DNA of 64,000 nt from Haloferax elongans ATCC BAA-1513 (GCF_000336755.1 NZ_AOLK01000015.1:63022-127021), one strand, 5' to 3'; positions 1 through 9,153 are shown, numbered from the stretch's first letter. The notes: generated by a model not told the origin, from the letters alone. Translations and numbers: made by a program.

Positions 1-110
1 AGGTCGACGACGTCTTCGCCCTGCGCTTCCAGTTCGCTCGCGAGGTTCGAGATGGCGAGCGTGGCGCTCGGTTCGACCCGGTCTACCCGGGCGCTGAAGT
101 CGAAGTTCAT
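1..110 (-). CDS. PLP-dependent class I/II aminotransferase, N-terminal fragment (runs off the window)
   Basis: Only the first 36 residues are visible, beginning MNFDFSARVDRVEPSATLAI. The pattern of Arg-Val, Ser/Ala-Thr-Leu-Ala-Ile, then an alpha helix ending in GEDVVDL is the usual opening of aspartate/tyrosine aminotransferases of fold type I (AspC-like), which use pyridoxal phosphate to move amino groups between amino and keto acids. Its ATG overlaps the ribH stop codon by four bases (ATGA), so it is co-transcribed downstream of ribH. Catalytic residues lie outside the window, so the substrate cannot be judged. Confidence 0.75.
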   Translation of the reverse strand, partial: MNFDFSARVDRVEPSATLAISNLASELEAQGEDVVD

Positions 111-511
111 GCCAACGCCTCCACCAACTCAGTCGCTGCGTAAACCGCTTCCGCACCTTTGCTGACGCGCTCGCGTGCTTCGGCACCGCTCATCCCGGGG
201 CCGGAGACACCGAACGTGACTGGTTTGTCGCGGTCGAGCGAGACCTCCGTCAGGGACTTGGCCGTCGCGTCGGCGATAACCCGGTCGTGGTCGGTGTCAC
301 CGGTGACGATTGCGCCGACGACCGCGACTGCGTCGATATCGTCGCGGCGGGCCAGTCGGTCGGCCGCGAGGGGCGAGTCGTACGCGCCGGGGACGTGGAC
401 CGTTTCGGCCACCTCCGCGTCGCGCTCTGCGGCCGCTTCGTGGGCCGCCTCCTCCATCTGCTCGGTGACCGACGAGTTGAATCGGGCCACCACGAGTCCG
501 AGAGAGACCAT
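107..511 (-). CDS. ribH: 6,7-dimethyl-8-ribityllumazine synthase
   Basis: This 134-residue cytosolic enzyme joins 5-amino-6-ribitylaminouracil and dihydroxybutanone phosphate to make the lumazine precursor of riboflavin. Visible family marks are the substrate loop VPGAYD (about residues 40-45), the GAIVTGDTDHD segment (about 66-76) with the conserved His expected at the active site, and the GVSGPGMS loop that takes the place of the bacterial GVLT segment. Length fits archaeal RibH. The ATG is 25 bases downstream of a TTTTAG box, which suggests a leaderless transcript. It leads a two-gene operon with the aminotransferase. A second flavin gene, ribL, sits about 39 kb away. Confidence 0.93.
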   Translation of the reverse strand: MVSLGLVVARFNSSVTEQMEEAAHEAAAERDAEVAETVHVPGAYDSPLAADRLARRDDIDAVAVVGAIVTGDTDHDRVIADATAKSLTEVSLDRDKPVTFGVSGPGMSGAEARERVSKGAEAVYAATELVEALA

Positions 512-532
512 GCGCGACCCTTCCCGTGGCCG

Positions 533-538
533 CTAAAA
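533..538 (-). promoter_or_regulatory. TATA-like box for ribH
   Basis: TTTTAG on the minus strand lies about 25 bases before the ribH ATG, the spacing of a haloarchaeal leaderless promoter. Confidence 0.45.
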
Positions 539-626
539 GAACTACCGACACCAACTGATTTGGCCGCGACACCAGACGGTGTCGAACTCTCCTCTCGTCA
601 CAACATCAGGCGGAGTCGAACGTTCG

Positions 627-670
627 AGTCGCCCACACTGAACCATCAAGTCGCCCACACTGAACCGTCA
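627..670. repeat. 22-bp tandem repeat, two copies
   Basis: Copies at 627-648 and 649-670 differ at one base (AACCATCA versus AACCGTCA). A decayed third copy (AGTCACACTG) follows at about 675-684. The repeat lies between the divergent ribH and Agl23-like genes, and nothing else is evident in that 244-bp gap apart from the two promoters. Confidence 0.8.
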
Positions 671-755
671 GGCCAGTCACACTGTCTGTCTCGACAGAAC
701 GTGTCGCCGAGGCGTAAACACAAAAGTTGTATTAGTCGGGGCGGGAGGAAGGCAC

Positions 756-2510
756 ATGAGTACAGACAGTGGGCCCGGGATGGTCACTCGGTCCCGTGCC
801 CTCCTCGCGGTCTTCGGCATCGTCGCCGTGGGCCTCCTTGTCCGCCTCGTCGACCTCGGCGGGCGAATCTTCCACTGGGACGAAGGCCGCGTCGGCTACT
901 GGATTCTCCGGTATCACGAAACCGGCTCGTTCTCGTATCGACCTATCATCCACGGACCGTTCCTCCCTATCGTCAACGACTACGTCTTCGCAGTGCTGCC
1001 CGCGACGGACTTCACCGCCCGCTTGCCTGTGGCGCTCGTCGGCGGCCTGCTCCCGCTTTCGGTGTGGCTCTTCCGAAAGCACCTCCGACGGGACGAACTC
1101 GTTGCGCTCGCGCTCTTCTTCGCGTTCAATCCGCTTTTGGTCTACTACTCGCGGTTCATGCGCAACGACATCCTCGTCGCGACGTTCTCCTTCGTCGCCC
1201 TCGGATTCGTTGTCCGGGCGTACGACACTGGTCGCCTCGCCTACCTCATCCCGGCGGGCATCTCGTTCGCGACGGGCGCGGCGACGAAAGAGAACTACCT
1301 CGTCTACCTCCTGTGTTTCCTCGGTGCCGGGGCACTCGTCTTCGACCATCGCCTGCTTGCGCGAACGTCCGCCGGTGAATCAGCCCGCGACATCCTCTTC
1401 ACGGAAATCCCCGCGTCTCTCAAAGACCGACTCCGACGACGCGGTGCGGGGAGTCTCTCGGCGGGCACGTTCCGTGCTGGTGTCGGTATCCTCGGGGGTA
1501 TCGCAGCGTTCTTCGCCGTGTTCGTGTTCTTCTACGCGCCTCGCCCCGACCTGTGGAACGCCTTCGGGAACTCCGCCGCACTCCCCGGTGTCGTCGAAGC
1601 CGGGTCTCTCGGTGCCTTCGAGAGCATGGGCGGAAGCTGGCTCGACGGCAGCCACCAGTCCCACGAGTACCTCCCGTATCTGAAGGACTTCCTCGAAACG
1701 TTCGTCTACGGCGCGCCGGTGCTCATCGTCTTCGCACTCGTCGGCATCGTCGTGGACCGCTACGGCGTCGTCGCCGACCGTCTCCGATGGCTTGTGGTCT
1801 TCGCGACCTACTGGGGCGTCGTGAGCATCTTCGGCTACCCGCTCGCGACCGACATTCAAGCGCCGTGGGTCGTCGTCCACGCCGTCGTCCCGCTTGCCAT
1901 CCCGGCAGCCGTCGGCGTCGCATTCACCTTCCGTGCCGCCACGAACGCGGTTGACACACAGGACACCGTCGGTGTCGGACTCGCGGCACTCGTCTTGCTC
2001 GCGTCGGTCGGCGGCGTCGCTGCGGCCAACTACGACTACTGGAACGCCTCGACCGACGAAGACAAGGTCGTCCTCCAGTGGGCCCAACCCGAGAATGACC
2101 TGAAGCCCACGCTCGACGATATCGCGGCCGTCTCGGCCACCAACGGCGGCACGGACGTGCTCTTGTACGGGACGCACCCGCCGAACAACGCCGACGAGAC
2201 GCACTTCTACGTCAAAGACGAGTCGAACCCACTCGGTGGGCCGTCGTGGCACAGTCGCCTCCCGCTTCCGTGGTACTTCGAAGGCGCTGACGTCGAGCGC
2301 ACCAGTAGCGCACCCGAGACGTCCGCGAGCGAGATTGGACAGAATCCGCCGCCGGTCGTCGTCGCCTACGAATGGGACCGCGCGGAACTCGAATCCGAAC
2401 TCGACGGCTACGAAGTCCGCCAGCACGCGTTCAAACTCTGGAGCGAGGATGTCGTCGTCTTCATCGACCGCGACGCGCTCGCTGCGGCGAACGCAAACGC
2501 GAACGCCTGA
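756..2510 (+). CDS. Agl23-like flippase-associated membrane glycosyltransferase (TIGR03663 type)
   Basis: This 584-residue polytopic membrane protein belongs to the PMT/ArnT-like GT-C superfamily, haloarchaeal type annotated as flippase activity-associated protein Agl23. The first transmembrane helix (about 15-33) is followed by an extracytoplasmic loop with IFHWDEGRVGYW, the Asp-Glu signature GT-C enzymes use to bind metal and lipid-linked sugar. Roughly ten further hydrophobic helices follow, then a soluble C-terminal domain from about residue 440. A role in N-glycan or lipid-linked sugar handling at the membrane is inferred from the family. The gene is monocistronic. A TATA-like TATTAG lies 24 bases upstream and a GGAGG sits 7 bases before the ATG, so it could be leaderless or leadered. 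The C-terminus ends in an Ala-Asn run. Confidence 0.82.
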   Translation: MSTDSGPGMVTRSRALLAVFGIVAVGLLVRLVDLGGRIFHWDEGRVGYWILRYHETGSFSYRPIIHGPFLPIVNDYVFAVLPATDFTARLPVALVGGLLPLSVWLFRKHLRRDELVALALFFAFNPLLVYYSRFMRNDILVATFSFVALGFVVRAYDTGRLAYLIPAGISFATGAATKENYLVYLLCFLGAGALVFDHRLLARTSAGESARDILFTEIPASLKDRLRRRGAGSLSAGTFRAGVGILGGIAAFFAVFVFFYAPRPDLWNAFGNSAALPGVVEAGSLGAFESMGGSWLDGSHQSHEYLPYLKDFLETFVYGAPVLIVFALVGIVVDRYGVVADRLRWLVVFATYWGVVSIFGYPLATDIQAPWVVVHAVVPLAIPAAVGVAFTFRAATNAVDTQDTVGVGLAALVLLASVGGVAAANYDYWNASTDEDKVVLQWAQPENDLKPTLDDIAAVSATNGGTDVLLYGTHPPNNADETHFYVKDESNPLGGPSWHSRLPLPWYFEGADVERTSSAPETSASEIGQNPPPVVVAYEWDRAELESELDGYEVRQHAFKLWSEDVVVFIDRDALAAANANANA

Positions 2511-2673
2511 CTGGTCCGAACTTCCTCGACTCTCGCTCCTGTCGACCCCAGACACCTGCCGACTCCCGGCTGAACTTTTCCGTGGATTGGAAGACGCCTC
2601 CGAGCGACAGCTGGTTCGAAATGTCTGTTGTTTGAGCACGCTCGTGTATATTCTGGCACACAGTGTGGCAACA

Positions 2674-2679
2674 TTTATG
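2674..2679 (+). promoter_or_regulatory. TATA-like box setting the purK start
   Basis: TTTATG is centred 27 bases before a GTG at 2704. An upstream in-frame ATG at 2677 lies inside this box, so it is unlikely to be translated. Confidence 0.5.
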
Positions 2680-2703
2680 CACCAATATACTGAATCCGCG
2701 ACT

Positions 2704-3846
2704 GTGACCGTCTCCGTACCCGGACCCACACTCGGCGTCGTCGGCGGCGGCCAACTCGGGCGTATGCTCGCCGAGGCCGCGTCGCCGCTCGGCGTCGATG
2801 TCGTGGTTCTCGACCCGACGCCGGACTGTCCCGCAGCGACTGTCGCCGACCAAATCGTCGGGGCGTTCGACGACCCCGACGCGATGGCGGAACTCGCCGC
2901 GCGAGCCGACGTACTGACGTTCGAAATCGAACTCGCGGACCCCGACCTCCTCGACGAACTCGCCGCCGAGGAGGAAATCGAGGTCCATCCGTCGCCAGAC
3001 GCACTTCGGACTATCGAGGACAAACTGATTCAGAAAGACACCTTCGGCGAGGCCGGGATTCCGATTCCGCCGTTCCACCGCGTCGACGACGCCGACGACC
3101 TTCGGGCCGCACTCGACGAGTTCGGGTCGGTGATGCTGAAGGCGCGAACCGGTGGCTACGACGGCCGCGGCAACGTCCCCGTCACCGATCCCGACGACGC
3201 CGAGGCCGCCATCGAGGAAGTTGGCGGACCGGCGATGGCAGAGGCCTTCGTCGACTTCGAACGCGAACTCTCAGTCATCGGCGTCCGCGGCGACGACGAG
3301 ATTCGGACCTTCCCCGTCGGCGAGAACGTCCACGAAGCAGAGATTCTTCGGGAGACTATCGTCCCCGCACGGACGACCGACGATGTCCTCGACGAGGCCG
3401 ACCGCGTCGCGCGCGAAGTACTCTCGCACCTGCCCGGTCGCGGCGTCTTCGGCATCGAACTGTTCGAGACGAGCGAGGGCGAGGTGCTGGTGAACGAAGT
3501 CGCACCGCGCCCGCACAACTCCGGTCACTGGACCATCGAAGGGGCGCTCTCGTCGCAGTTCGAACAGCACGTCCGCGCCGTCCTCGGGTGGCCGCTGGGT
3601 GCGACCGACCGCCGTGCTCCGACCGTGATGGCGAACATTCTCGGAACCGTAGACGAACCCCGTGCCGCCCACCTCGGCGGTCTCGACGACCTCCTTTCCG
3701 AATCCGGTGTCTCGCTGCACTGGTACGGCAAAGAACAGGTCCGCCCGCTGCGGAAGATGGGCCACCTCACGGCCGTCGGCGACACCGACCTCGACGTGCT
3801 TCTCTCTCGCGCGCGAGACCTTCGTGACGGACTGCACTTCGAGTAA
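2704..3846 (+). CDS. purK: N5-carboxyaminoimidazole ribonucleotide synthase
   Basis: This ATP-grasp enzyme of 380 residues carboxylates aminoimidazole ribonucleotide with bicarbonate and ATP, giving N5-CAIR for purine synthesis. The N-terminal nucleotide-binding-like motif GVVGGGQLGR is at about 11-20, the ATP-grasp lysine segment VMLKARTGGYDGRG near 145-160, and the metal-binding FGIELFE and VNEVAPRPHNSGHWT segments near 250-280. I chose the GTG start because a TATA-like box sits 27 bases upstream and the PurK fold begins at once. The longer ATG form at 2677 would add nine residues. purE follows 45 bases later, so the two steps are encoded together. Confidence 0.93.
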   Translation: MTVSVPGPTLGVVGGGQLGRMLAEAASPLGVDVVVLDPTPDCPAATVADQIVGAFDDPDAMAELAARADVLTFEIELADPDLLDELAAEEEIEVHPSPDALRTIEDKLIQKDTFGEAGIPIPPFHRVDDADDLRAALDEFGSVMLKARTGGYDGRGNVPVTDPDDAEAAIEEVGGPAMAEAFVDFERELSVIGVRGDDEIRTFPVGENVHEAEILRETIVPARTTDDVLDEADRVAREVLSHLPGRGVFGIELFETSEGEVLVNEVAPRPHNSGHWTIEGALSSQFEQHVRAVLGWPLGATDRRAPTVMANILGTVDEPRAAHLGGLDDLLSESGVSLHWYGKEQVRPLRKMGHLTAVGDTDLDVLLSRARDLRDGLHFE

Positions 3847-3891
3847 CGAGCCGAAGACGACTCGCACACCACACGCTACCACTCTCGTTCC

Positions 3892-4503
3892 ATGACGACA
3901 GAACACGACCTCATCGACGAACTGCACGAACAGGCCGCCGCAGACACCGACCCCGAGACGACGCCCGACGTGGGTATCATCATGGGTTCAGACTCGGACC
4001 TCGACGTGATGTCCGGTGCCCACGAGGCGCTCGACACGCTCGGGTTCGGTGAACAGACGGACTACCACGACGCACCGGACGAGCGCTTTACCTACGAGAC
4101 GTACGTCGTCTCCGCACATCGGACGCCAGACCTGATGTACGCCTACGGCGAGACGGCTGCCGACCGCGGTATCGAGGTCATCATCGCCGGCGCGGGCGGG
4201 AAATCCGCAGACCTGCCGAACATGACTGCCTCTATCGCCTATCCGCTTCCCGTTGTTGGCGTTCCCGTCCAGGAGAAGTCGGTTGACTCTGTCATCGGAA
4301 TGCCGACGGGTGCACCCATCGTCGCCGTCGACGCGGGCAAGTCGTTCAACGCAGCACTCTCGGCGGTCCAAATGCTCGCGCGTGGCTACGACGAACTCGA
4401 AGACCGACTCGTCGAGTACCACGAAGACCTCGTCGCCGACGTCGCGGACACGTCGGCCCGACTTCACGACCTCGGCGTTTCGGGCTTCCGCGACTCGGTG
4501 TAG
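3892..4503 (+). CDS. purE: N5-carboxyaminoimidazole ribonucleotide mutase
   Basis: PurE (class I) moves the carboxylate of N5-CAIR to C4, giving CAIR, directly after PurK. The 203-residue protein has the nucleotide-binding IIMGSDSDLD (29-38), the catalytic-site SAHRTPD (74-80) and GAGGKSADLPNMTAS (about 100-114). It carries an acidic extension of about 25 residues before the core and a C-terminal tail of about 30 that bacterial PurE lacks. It is cotranscribed with purK. A GAAAGGGCCTTTTTC palindrome with a T-run downstream may end the transcript. Confidence 0.95.
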   Translation: MTTEHDLIDELHEQAAADTDPETTPDVGIIMGSDSDLDVMSGAHEALDTLGFGEQTDYHDAPDERFTYETYVVSAHRTPDLMYAYGETAADRGIEVIIAGAGGKSADLPNMTASIAYPLPVVGVPVQEKSVDSVIGMPTGAPIVAVDAGKSFNAALSAVQMLARGYDELEDRLVEYHEDLVADVADTSARLHDLGVSGFRDSV

Positions 4504-4581
4504 TCCAGTCTCAGTCGTGTCGCACTGATTTTCGCCGAACACGTTGGCCACGTCGCAGTCGGATACGCTCGCTCCCGCATT

Positions 4582-4597
4582 TGAAAGGGCCTTTTTC
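4582..4597 (+). terminator. Candidate terminator after purE
   Basis: A GAAAGG-CCTTTTTC inverted repeat ending in five T residues lies about 80 bases after the purE stop and before the nuoA promoter. T-rich ends are typical of haloarchaeal termination. Confidence 0.4.
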
Positions 4598-4708
4598 CGG
4601 GGCGTCGGCCGGTCATTCGGTCCAAACCGTCACCGGCGCACCGTTGCGGGCTTCTCTGGCGTATTTTCCAAATAGAAGGCTTCTCGCGCCCGAAACACAC
4701 AAATCAAT

Positions 4709-4717
4709 GTTTATAGG
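4709..4717 (+). promoter_or_regulatory. Promoter of the nuo operon
   Basis: GTTTATAGG is a good haloarchaeal TATA box. A start about 27 bases on (near 4740) would give a short leader with AGGGAGA 8 bases before the nuoA ATG. No other strong box is visible upstream of nuoA. Confidence 0.55.
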
Positions 4718-4756
4718 GGAGCGCTTCTAACCGCCGCACGTCAGGGAGACTACGGC

Positions 4757-5173
4757 ATGAGTGAATGGATTGCAATCGGTGCGATGGGCCTCGTCGCTGT
4801 CGGCATCCCGCTGGGGATGATGGCAGTCTCGGCGCTCCTGCGCCCAAGCGTACCGGAACAAGGAAAGAGTGCCACCTACGAGAGTGGTGAGGTGCCGACC
4901 GGCACGGCACGCGTCCAGTTTAACATTCAGTACTACATGGTCGCGTTGCTGTTCGTCGTGTTCGACATCGAGACTGTCCTCATTTTCCCGTGGACAGTCA
5001 TTTACCGCTCTGCCCTCGAACAGGGCGCGTCCCTGGCGACGATTCTGACGCCGATGCTCGTTTTCATCGGTGTGCTCGTCGTCGGGCTCGTGTGGGCGTG
5101 GCGCAACGGTGCTGTCAAGTGGGTCAAAAGCCCGCAGGCCAGTCGCCGTAAGACAGAGAGGAAAGACGCATGA
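4757..5173 (+). CDS. nuoA: NADH-quinone oxidoreductase (complex I-like) subunit A
   Basis: NuoA is a three-helix membrane subunit near the quinone-binding site at the joint between the peripheral and membrane arms. This 138-residue protein has one helix near 4-28, the conserved loop YESGEVPTGTARVQFNIQYY (about 42-61) and the acidic second helix VVFDIETVLIFPW (about 68-80), the best family marks. The basic C-terminal tail is ordinary for haloarchaea. It is first in an eleven-gene operon and overlaps nuoB by four bases (ATGA), implying coupled translation. Confidence 0.95.
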   Translation: MSEWIAIGAMGLVAVGIPLGMMAVSALLRPSVPEQGKSATYESGEVPTGTARVQFNIQYYMVALLFVVFDIETVLIFPWTVIYRSALEQGASLATILTPMLVFIGVLVVGLVWAWRNGAVKWVKSPQASRRKTERKDA

Positions 5174-5871
5174 GTAGCGAACAGAAACCCTTCGTCACAG
5201 ACGATTCACAGGTACTGACCGAGACCCGCGACGCGCGTATGGCTGGCGCGGACGACCGGTTCAACTCGAAGCTTCGGGAGGCGTTCGGCTCGTCGCCGTT
5301 CATCCTCACGAAGTTCGACAAGTTCATGAACTGGGTTCGTGGGTCTTCGATGTTCATGCTGCAGTTCGGTATCGCATGCTGCAGTATCGAGATGATGCAC
5401 ACGTACGCCATCAAGCACGACCTGGACCGCTTCGCGGCAGGTGTGCCCCGTGCGTCACCGAGACAGGCGGACGTCATCATCGTGCCAGGGACGATTGTCT
5501 CGAAGTTCGCCCCCCGTATGAAGCGGGTCTACGACCAGATGCCGGAGCCGAAGTTCGTCGTCGGCATGGGGTCGTGTACGATTTCCGGTGGCCCGTTCCA
5601 GGAAGGATACAACGTCATCAAGGGCGCAGAAGAGGTCATTCCGGTGGACATCCACATCCCCGGTTGCCCGCCGCGCCCCGAGGCGCTCATCTACGGCATC
5701 GCAAAGCTCCAAGAGCGTATTGCGAACGGCGAGTCCAGTCCCGTCACGGTCAAACCGTACGAACTGGAGCAGTTCGGCGACCTCCCGCGCGACGAGATCG
5801 TCGACAAACTCGCCGAACAGATCGACGAGGACGATCTCGTCATGCGATACAACTGGGCTGATTCACCATGA
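5170..5871 (+). CDS. nuoB: NADH-quinone oxidoreductase subunit B (N2 cluster)
   Basis: NuoB carries the terminal iron-sulfur cluster N2 that passes electrons to quinone. In this 233-residue protein the four ligands are visible: adjacent Cys70-Cys71 in [10 protein letters not shown], Cys136 in [10 protein letters not shown] and Cys166 in [10 protein letters not shown]. The first 45 residues are a hydrophilic extension. It overlaps nuoA by four bases and nuoCD by four bases. All ligands are intact, so the protein should be functional. Confidence 0.97.
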   Translation: MSSEQKPFVTDDSQVLTETRDARMAGADDRFNSKLREAFGSSPFILTKFDKFMNWVRGSSMFMLQFGIACCSIEMMHTYAIKHDLDRFAAGVPRASPRQADVIIVPGTIVSKFAPRMKRVYDQMPEPKFVVGMGSCTISGGPFQEGYNVIKGAEEVIPVDIHIPGCPPRPEALIYGIAKLQERIANGESSPVTVKPYELEQFGDLPRDEIVDKLAEQIDEDDLVMRYNWADSP

Positions 5872-7535
5872 GCCTGGAAGAACAACAACCAGAAGCCGAA
5901 ATCGAGGCCGGAAAGACCCGTGGAGACGAACTGGCGGAACTCCTCGGAGACCTCGTCATCGGTCGCGAAGAGCACCTCAACGCGCCGGGTCTCGTCATCC
6001 GTCCGGATCAGGTGCAGGACGCGCTCTTCAAACTCCGCGACGAGGCTGGCTTCGACCACCTCTCGTGTGTTACCGCCGAGGAGTACGAGGACCGTTACGA
6101 GTCCATCTACCACCTCACGAAGTACGACGACCGGACCGACGAAGTCAGCGTCGTCGTACCCACGTCGAAAGACGACCCGGTCAGCCAGAGCGCCGAACCG
6201 GTCTTCCGAACGGCAGACTGGCACGAGCGTGAGGCGTACGACCTCGTCGGCATCAAGTACGAGGGACACCCGGACCTCCGTCGCATCCTGCTCCCCGAAA
6301 CGTGGCAGGGTCACCCGCTGGGGCTGGACTACGACCAAGACCGGCCACAGATTGCGACGCTTCGCGAACACGCGAACCCGCTTGAACAGGACCACACCGG
6401 TGAGCAGGGCAACACGATGTACATCAACATCGGACCTCACCACCCGGCGACCCACGGCGTGCTGCACGTCGAGACGGTCGTCGACGGAGAGCAGGTCGTC
6501 GACCTCGAACCCGACATCGGCTACCTCCACCGCTGTGAGGAGCAGATGTGTCAGCAGGGGACCTACCGGCACCAGATTATGCCGTACCCCGACCGCTGGG
6601 ACTACATCTCGGCCGGTCTCCTGAACGAGTGGGCGTACGCCCGCACCGCAGAGGACCTCGCGGACATCGAGGTGCCGGAGTACGCACAGATTATCCGCAC
6701 CATGAGCGCCGAACTGTGCCGCATCGCGTCGCACATGATTGCGCTCGGCACGTTCGCGCTCGACGTTTACGGCGACTTCACCGCCATCTTCATGTACGCC
6801 ATGCGGGACCGCGAAATCGTCCAGAACATTCTGGAGGACCTCACCGGTCAGCGCATGATGTTCAACTACTTCCGGCTCGGTGGCGTCGTCTGGGACCTCC
6901 CCGAACCGCGCGAGGAGTTCTTCGAGAAGATTCGTGACTTCCTCGATGACCTCCCGGAGGCACTCGAGGAGTACCACGACATGATTACCTCGAACGAGAT
7001 TCTCCAGGCCCGTACCGTCGGGACTGGCGTCCTGCCGCCGGAGGTTGCCAAGAGCTACGGTGCGACCGGCCCGGTCGCTCGCGGCTCCGGCATCGACTAC
7101 GACCTCCGCCGCGACGACTCCTACGGCTACTACGACGAACTCGATTGGGACGTCGTCGTCGAGGACGGGTGCGACAACTTCTCGCGCCTGCTCGTGCGCA
7201 TGCGCGAAGTCGAGGAGTCGGCCAAAATCATCCAGCAGTGTGTCGACCTGCTCGAAGACTGGCCCGAGGACGAACGGAACATCCAGGCGAACGTGCCGCG
7301 CACGCTCAAGCCCGAGGAAGACACCGAAATCTACCGCGCCGTCGAAGGTGCGAAGGGTGAACTCGGTATCTACATCCGGGCCGACGGCACCGACAAGCCG
7401 GGACGGTTCAAGATTCGGAGCCCGTGCTTCTCGAACCTGCAGACGCTCCCCGAGATGTCCGAAGGCGAGTACATCCCCGACATGATTGCGTCGCTCGGGA
7501 GCCTCGACATCGTTCTCGGTGAGGTGGACCGCTAA
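5868..7535 (+). CDS. nuoCD: NADH-quinone oxidoreductase fused subunits C and D
   Basis: This is a 555-residue fusion of NuoC (30 kDa type, about residues 20-165) and NuoD (49 kDa type, about 180-555). The C part shows the conserved [20 protein letters not shown] near 120 and the [13 protein letters not shown] motif. The D part begins with the quinone-site [12 protein letters not shown] and later has the LHRCEEQM segment; NuoD descends from the large subunit of NiFe hydrogenases but lacks its metal cysteines. Together they build the quinone chamber of the peripheral arm. Fusion of C and D is common in haloarchaea and some bacteria. The stop overlaps the nuoH ATG by one base (TAATG). Confidence 0.96.
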   Translation: MSLEEQQPEAEIEAGKTRGDELAELLGDLVIGREEHLNAPGLVIRPDQVQDALFKLRDEAGFDHLSCVTAEEYEDRYESIYHLTKYDDRTDEVSVVVPTSKDDPVSQSAEPVFRTADWHEREAYDLVGIKYEGHPDLRRILLPETWQGHPLGLDYDQDRPQIATLREHANPLEQDHTGEQGNTMYINIGPHHPATHGVLHVETVVDGEQVVDLEPDIGYLHRCEEQMCQQGTYRHQIMPYPDRWDYISAGLLNEWAYARTAEDLADIEVPEYAQIIRTMSAELCRIASHMIALGTFALDVYGDFTAIFMYAMRDREIVQNILEDLTGQRMMFNYFRLGGVVWDLPEPREEFFEKIRDFLDDLPEALEEYHDMITSNEILQARTVGTGVLPPEVAKSYGATGPVARGSGIDYDLRRDDSYGYYDELDWDVVVEDGCDNFSRLLVRMREVEESAKIIQQCVDLLEDWPEDERNIQANVPRTLKPEEDTEIYRAVEGAKGELGIYIRADGTDKPGRFKIRSPCFSNLQTLPEMSEGEYIPDMIASLGSLDIVLGEVDR

Positions 7536-8590
7536 TGAGTGCGACACTGCAGACGACGCTCCCGGACACCATCAGCGGCCTCCTGGGGCTCGAAGGAGTC
7601 CTCGGCGACCTCGTCGGTGGCCTCGTTGGCGCATTCATTATCGCCAACATCATGCTCATCACGACGGCTATCGCCGGCCCGTGGGCAAAGCGGAAAATCA
7701 CCGCCGCGTTCGGTGACCGCATCGCAGTCAACCGTATCGGGCCGTTCGGGTTGCTCGTCATCATCCCGGACGCCGTTCGCCTGATGTCGAAGGAACTCAT
7801 CGTCCCCGAGGGCGTCGACCGTCCCGCATGGGACCTCGCCCCGATGGTGATTCCTTTCTCTGCACTGCTTGGATTCGCCGTCATCCCGATGGGAAGCGGC
7901 ATCCAACTCGCCGACCCCGAAACCGGCCTCGCGTTCGCGTTCGCGGCGGCATCGATTGCGTCGCTCGGCCTCGTGATGTCCGGCTACGCGTCGAACAACA
8001 AGTTCTCGCTCATCGGCGCACTGCGCGCCGTGGCGGCCAACATCGCCTACGAGATTCCGCTCGTCATCACCGCAGCGTCGGTGGTCATCTTCACCGGTTC
8101 GCTGCGCATGAGCGAAATCGTCGCCGTGCAGGCAGAGCCGCTTTTGACCATCGCCGGCGTCTCGATTCCGACGTGGTTCGCGTTCGTGAACCCGTTCGCG
8201 TTCGTCCTGTTCATCATCGCGAACCTCGCAGAAGTCGGACGGAACCCGTTCGACATCCCCGAAGCACCGACCGAGATTGTCGCCGGGTACCAGACTGAGT
8301 ACTCTTCGATCTACTTCGTGCTCATCTACCTCGGCGAGTTCATCCACATCTTCCTCGGCGGCGCTATCGCGGCGACGCTGTTCCTCGGCGGCCCCGCAGG
8401 TCCGTTCCTGCCCGGGTTCGTCTGGTTCGTCATCAAAATCTGGGCGTTCTTCCTGTTCACCCAGTGGGCACGGTCCGCAGTGCCGCGCCTTCGCGTCGAC
8501 CAGTTCCTCGAAGTTGGTTGGAAGGGCATGCTCGTGCTGTCCTTCGCTAACCTGGTTCTCACGGCCATCATCGTGGGGGTGATTGCATGA
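7535..8590 (+). CDS. nuoH: NADH-quinone oxidoreductase subunit H
   Basis: NuoH is the eight-helix membrane subunit that forms the roof of the quinone chamber. The 351-residue sequence has the expected hydrophobic helices, the loop GPWAKRKITAAFGDRIAVNR (about 48-67; the corresponding bacterial loop contacts quinone) and the acidic helix-loop AEVGRNPFDIPEAPTEIVAG (about 230-249), the most conserved stretch of the family. It overlaps nuoI by four bases. Confidence 0.96.
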   Translation: MSATLQTTLPDTISGLLGLEGVLGDLVGGLVGAFIIANIMLITTAIAGPWAKRKITAAFGDRIAVNRIGPFGLLVIIPDAVRLMSKELIVPEGVDRPAWDLAPMVIPFSALLGFAVIPMGSGIQLADPETGLAFAFAAASIASLGLVMSGYASNNKFSLIGALRAVAANIAYEIPLVITAASVVIFTGSLRMSEIVAVQAEPLLTIAGVSIPTWFAFVNPFAFVLFIIANLAEVGRNPFDIPEAPTEIVAGYQTEYSSIYFVLIYLGEFIHIFLGGAIAATLFLGGPAGPFLPGFVWFVIKIWAFFLFTQWARSAVPRLRVDQFLEVGWKGMLVLSFANLVLTAIIVGVIA

Positions 8591-9048
8591 TTGGAATCCT
8601 GAAGGGCATGGCAGTGACGCTGAAGCACGCGCTCGACGGGCAGACGTTCACGGTCGAGTACCCTGAACAAGCGCCCGAAGTGAGTCCGCGCTTCCGCGGT
8701 GTCCACAAGTTCAGCCAAGAGCGTTGTATCTGGTGTCGCCAGTGTGAGAACGTCTGTCCGAACGACACGATTCAGATCGTTCAGGACGACAAGCGCAACG
8801 GCGAGCAGTACAACCTCCACATCGGCCAGTGTATCTACTGCCGACTGTGTGAGGAGGTCTGTCCCGTCGACGCGATTCTGCTCACGCAGAACTTCGAGTT
8901 CACGGCCGACACCAAGAACGACTTCGTCTACAACAAAGAACAGCTCAAGAACGTCCCGTGGTACAAGGATATCGACCCGCTCAACTCCCGCAACCCCGAC
9001 CGCAACGCGTGGGTCGGCGAGGGCGAGAGAGAGGTCGACTATCAGTAA
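8587..9048 (+). CDS. nuoI: NADH-quinone oxidoreductase subunit I (two 4Fe-4S clusters)
   Basis: This ferredoxin-like subunit of 153 residues holds clusters N6a and N6b. The two CxxCxxCxxxCP motifs are complete: Cys47, 50, 53, 57 (CIWCRQCENVCP) and Cys82, 85, 88, 92 (CIYCRLCEEVCP). With no nuoEFG in the operon, NuoI may be the entry point for electrons from an unknown donor such as ferredoxin or another carrier; this is inference. After nuoI the operon has its only large gap, 105 bases, before nuoJ1. Confidence 0.96.
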   Translation: MIGILKGMAVTLKHALDGQTFTVEYPEQAPEVSPRFRGVHKFSQERCIWCRQCENVCPNDTIQIVQDDKRNGEQYNLHIGQCIYCRLCEEVCPVDAILLTQNFEFTADTKNDFVYNKEQLKNVPWYKDIDPLNSRNPDRNAWVGEGEREVDYQ

Positions 9049-9049
9049 C

Positions 9050-9106
9050 ATGACCCGGAACGAATCGTCCGAGGTTCGTCCGTTGCAACCCGCTGTGGGG
9101 TGCTGA
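9050..9106 (+). CDS. Possible 18-residue ORF in the nuoI-nuoJ gap
   Basis: An ATG directly after the nuoI stop opens an 18-residue frame ending in Gly-Cys (MTRNESSEVRPLQPAVGC). A GAGGT lies about 15 bases upstream, rather far for a ribosome site. No family is recognised. It may be chance coding in a spacer. Confidence 0.2.
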   Translation: MTRNESSEVRPLQPAVGC

Positions 9107-9138
9107 GGACGTTCTCGAAATGTTCAAAGGGATATCTC

Positions 9139-9145
9139 AAGGAGA
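9139..9145 (+). promoter_or_regulatory. Ribosome binding site deciding the nuoJ1 start
   Basis: AAGGAGA lies 8 bases before the ATG at 9154. It supports that start over an in-frame upstream start at 9100, which would add 18 hydrophilic residues not expected for NuoJ. Confidence 0.6.
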
Positions 9146-9153
9146 CACACACA

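Noticed and set aside
512-755. FMN riboswitch or other structured leader before ribH
   Set aside because: ribH appears leaderless and no conserved RFN-type sequence was seen.
2236-2703. N-terminal extension of purK
   Set aside because: It would overlap the glycosyltransferase gene and its residues do not match PurK; a TATA-like box lies inside it.
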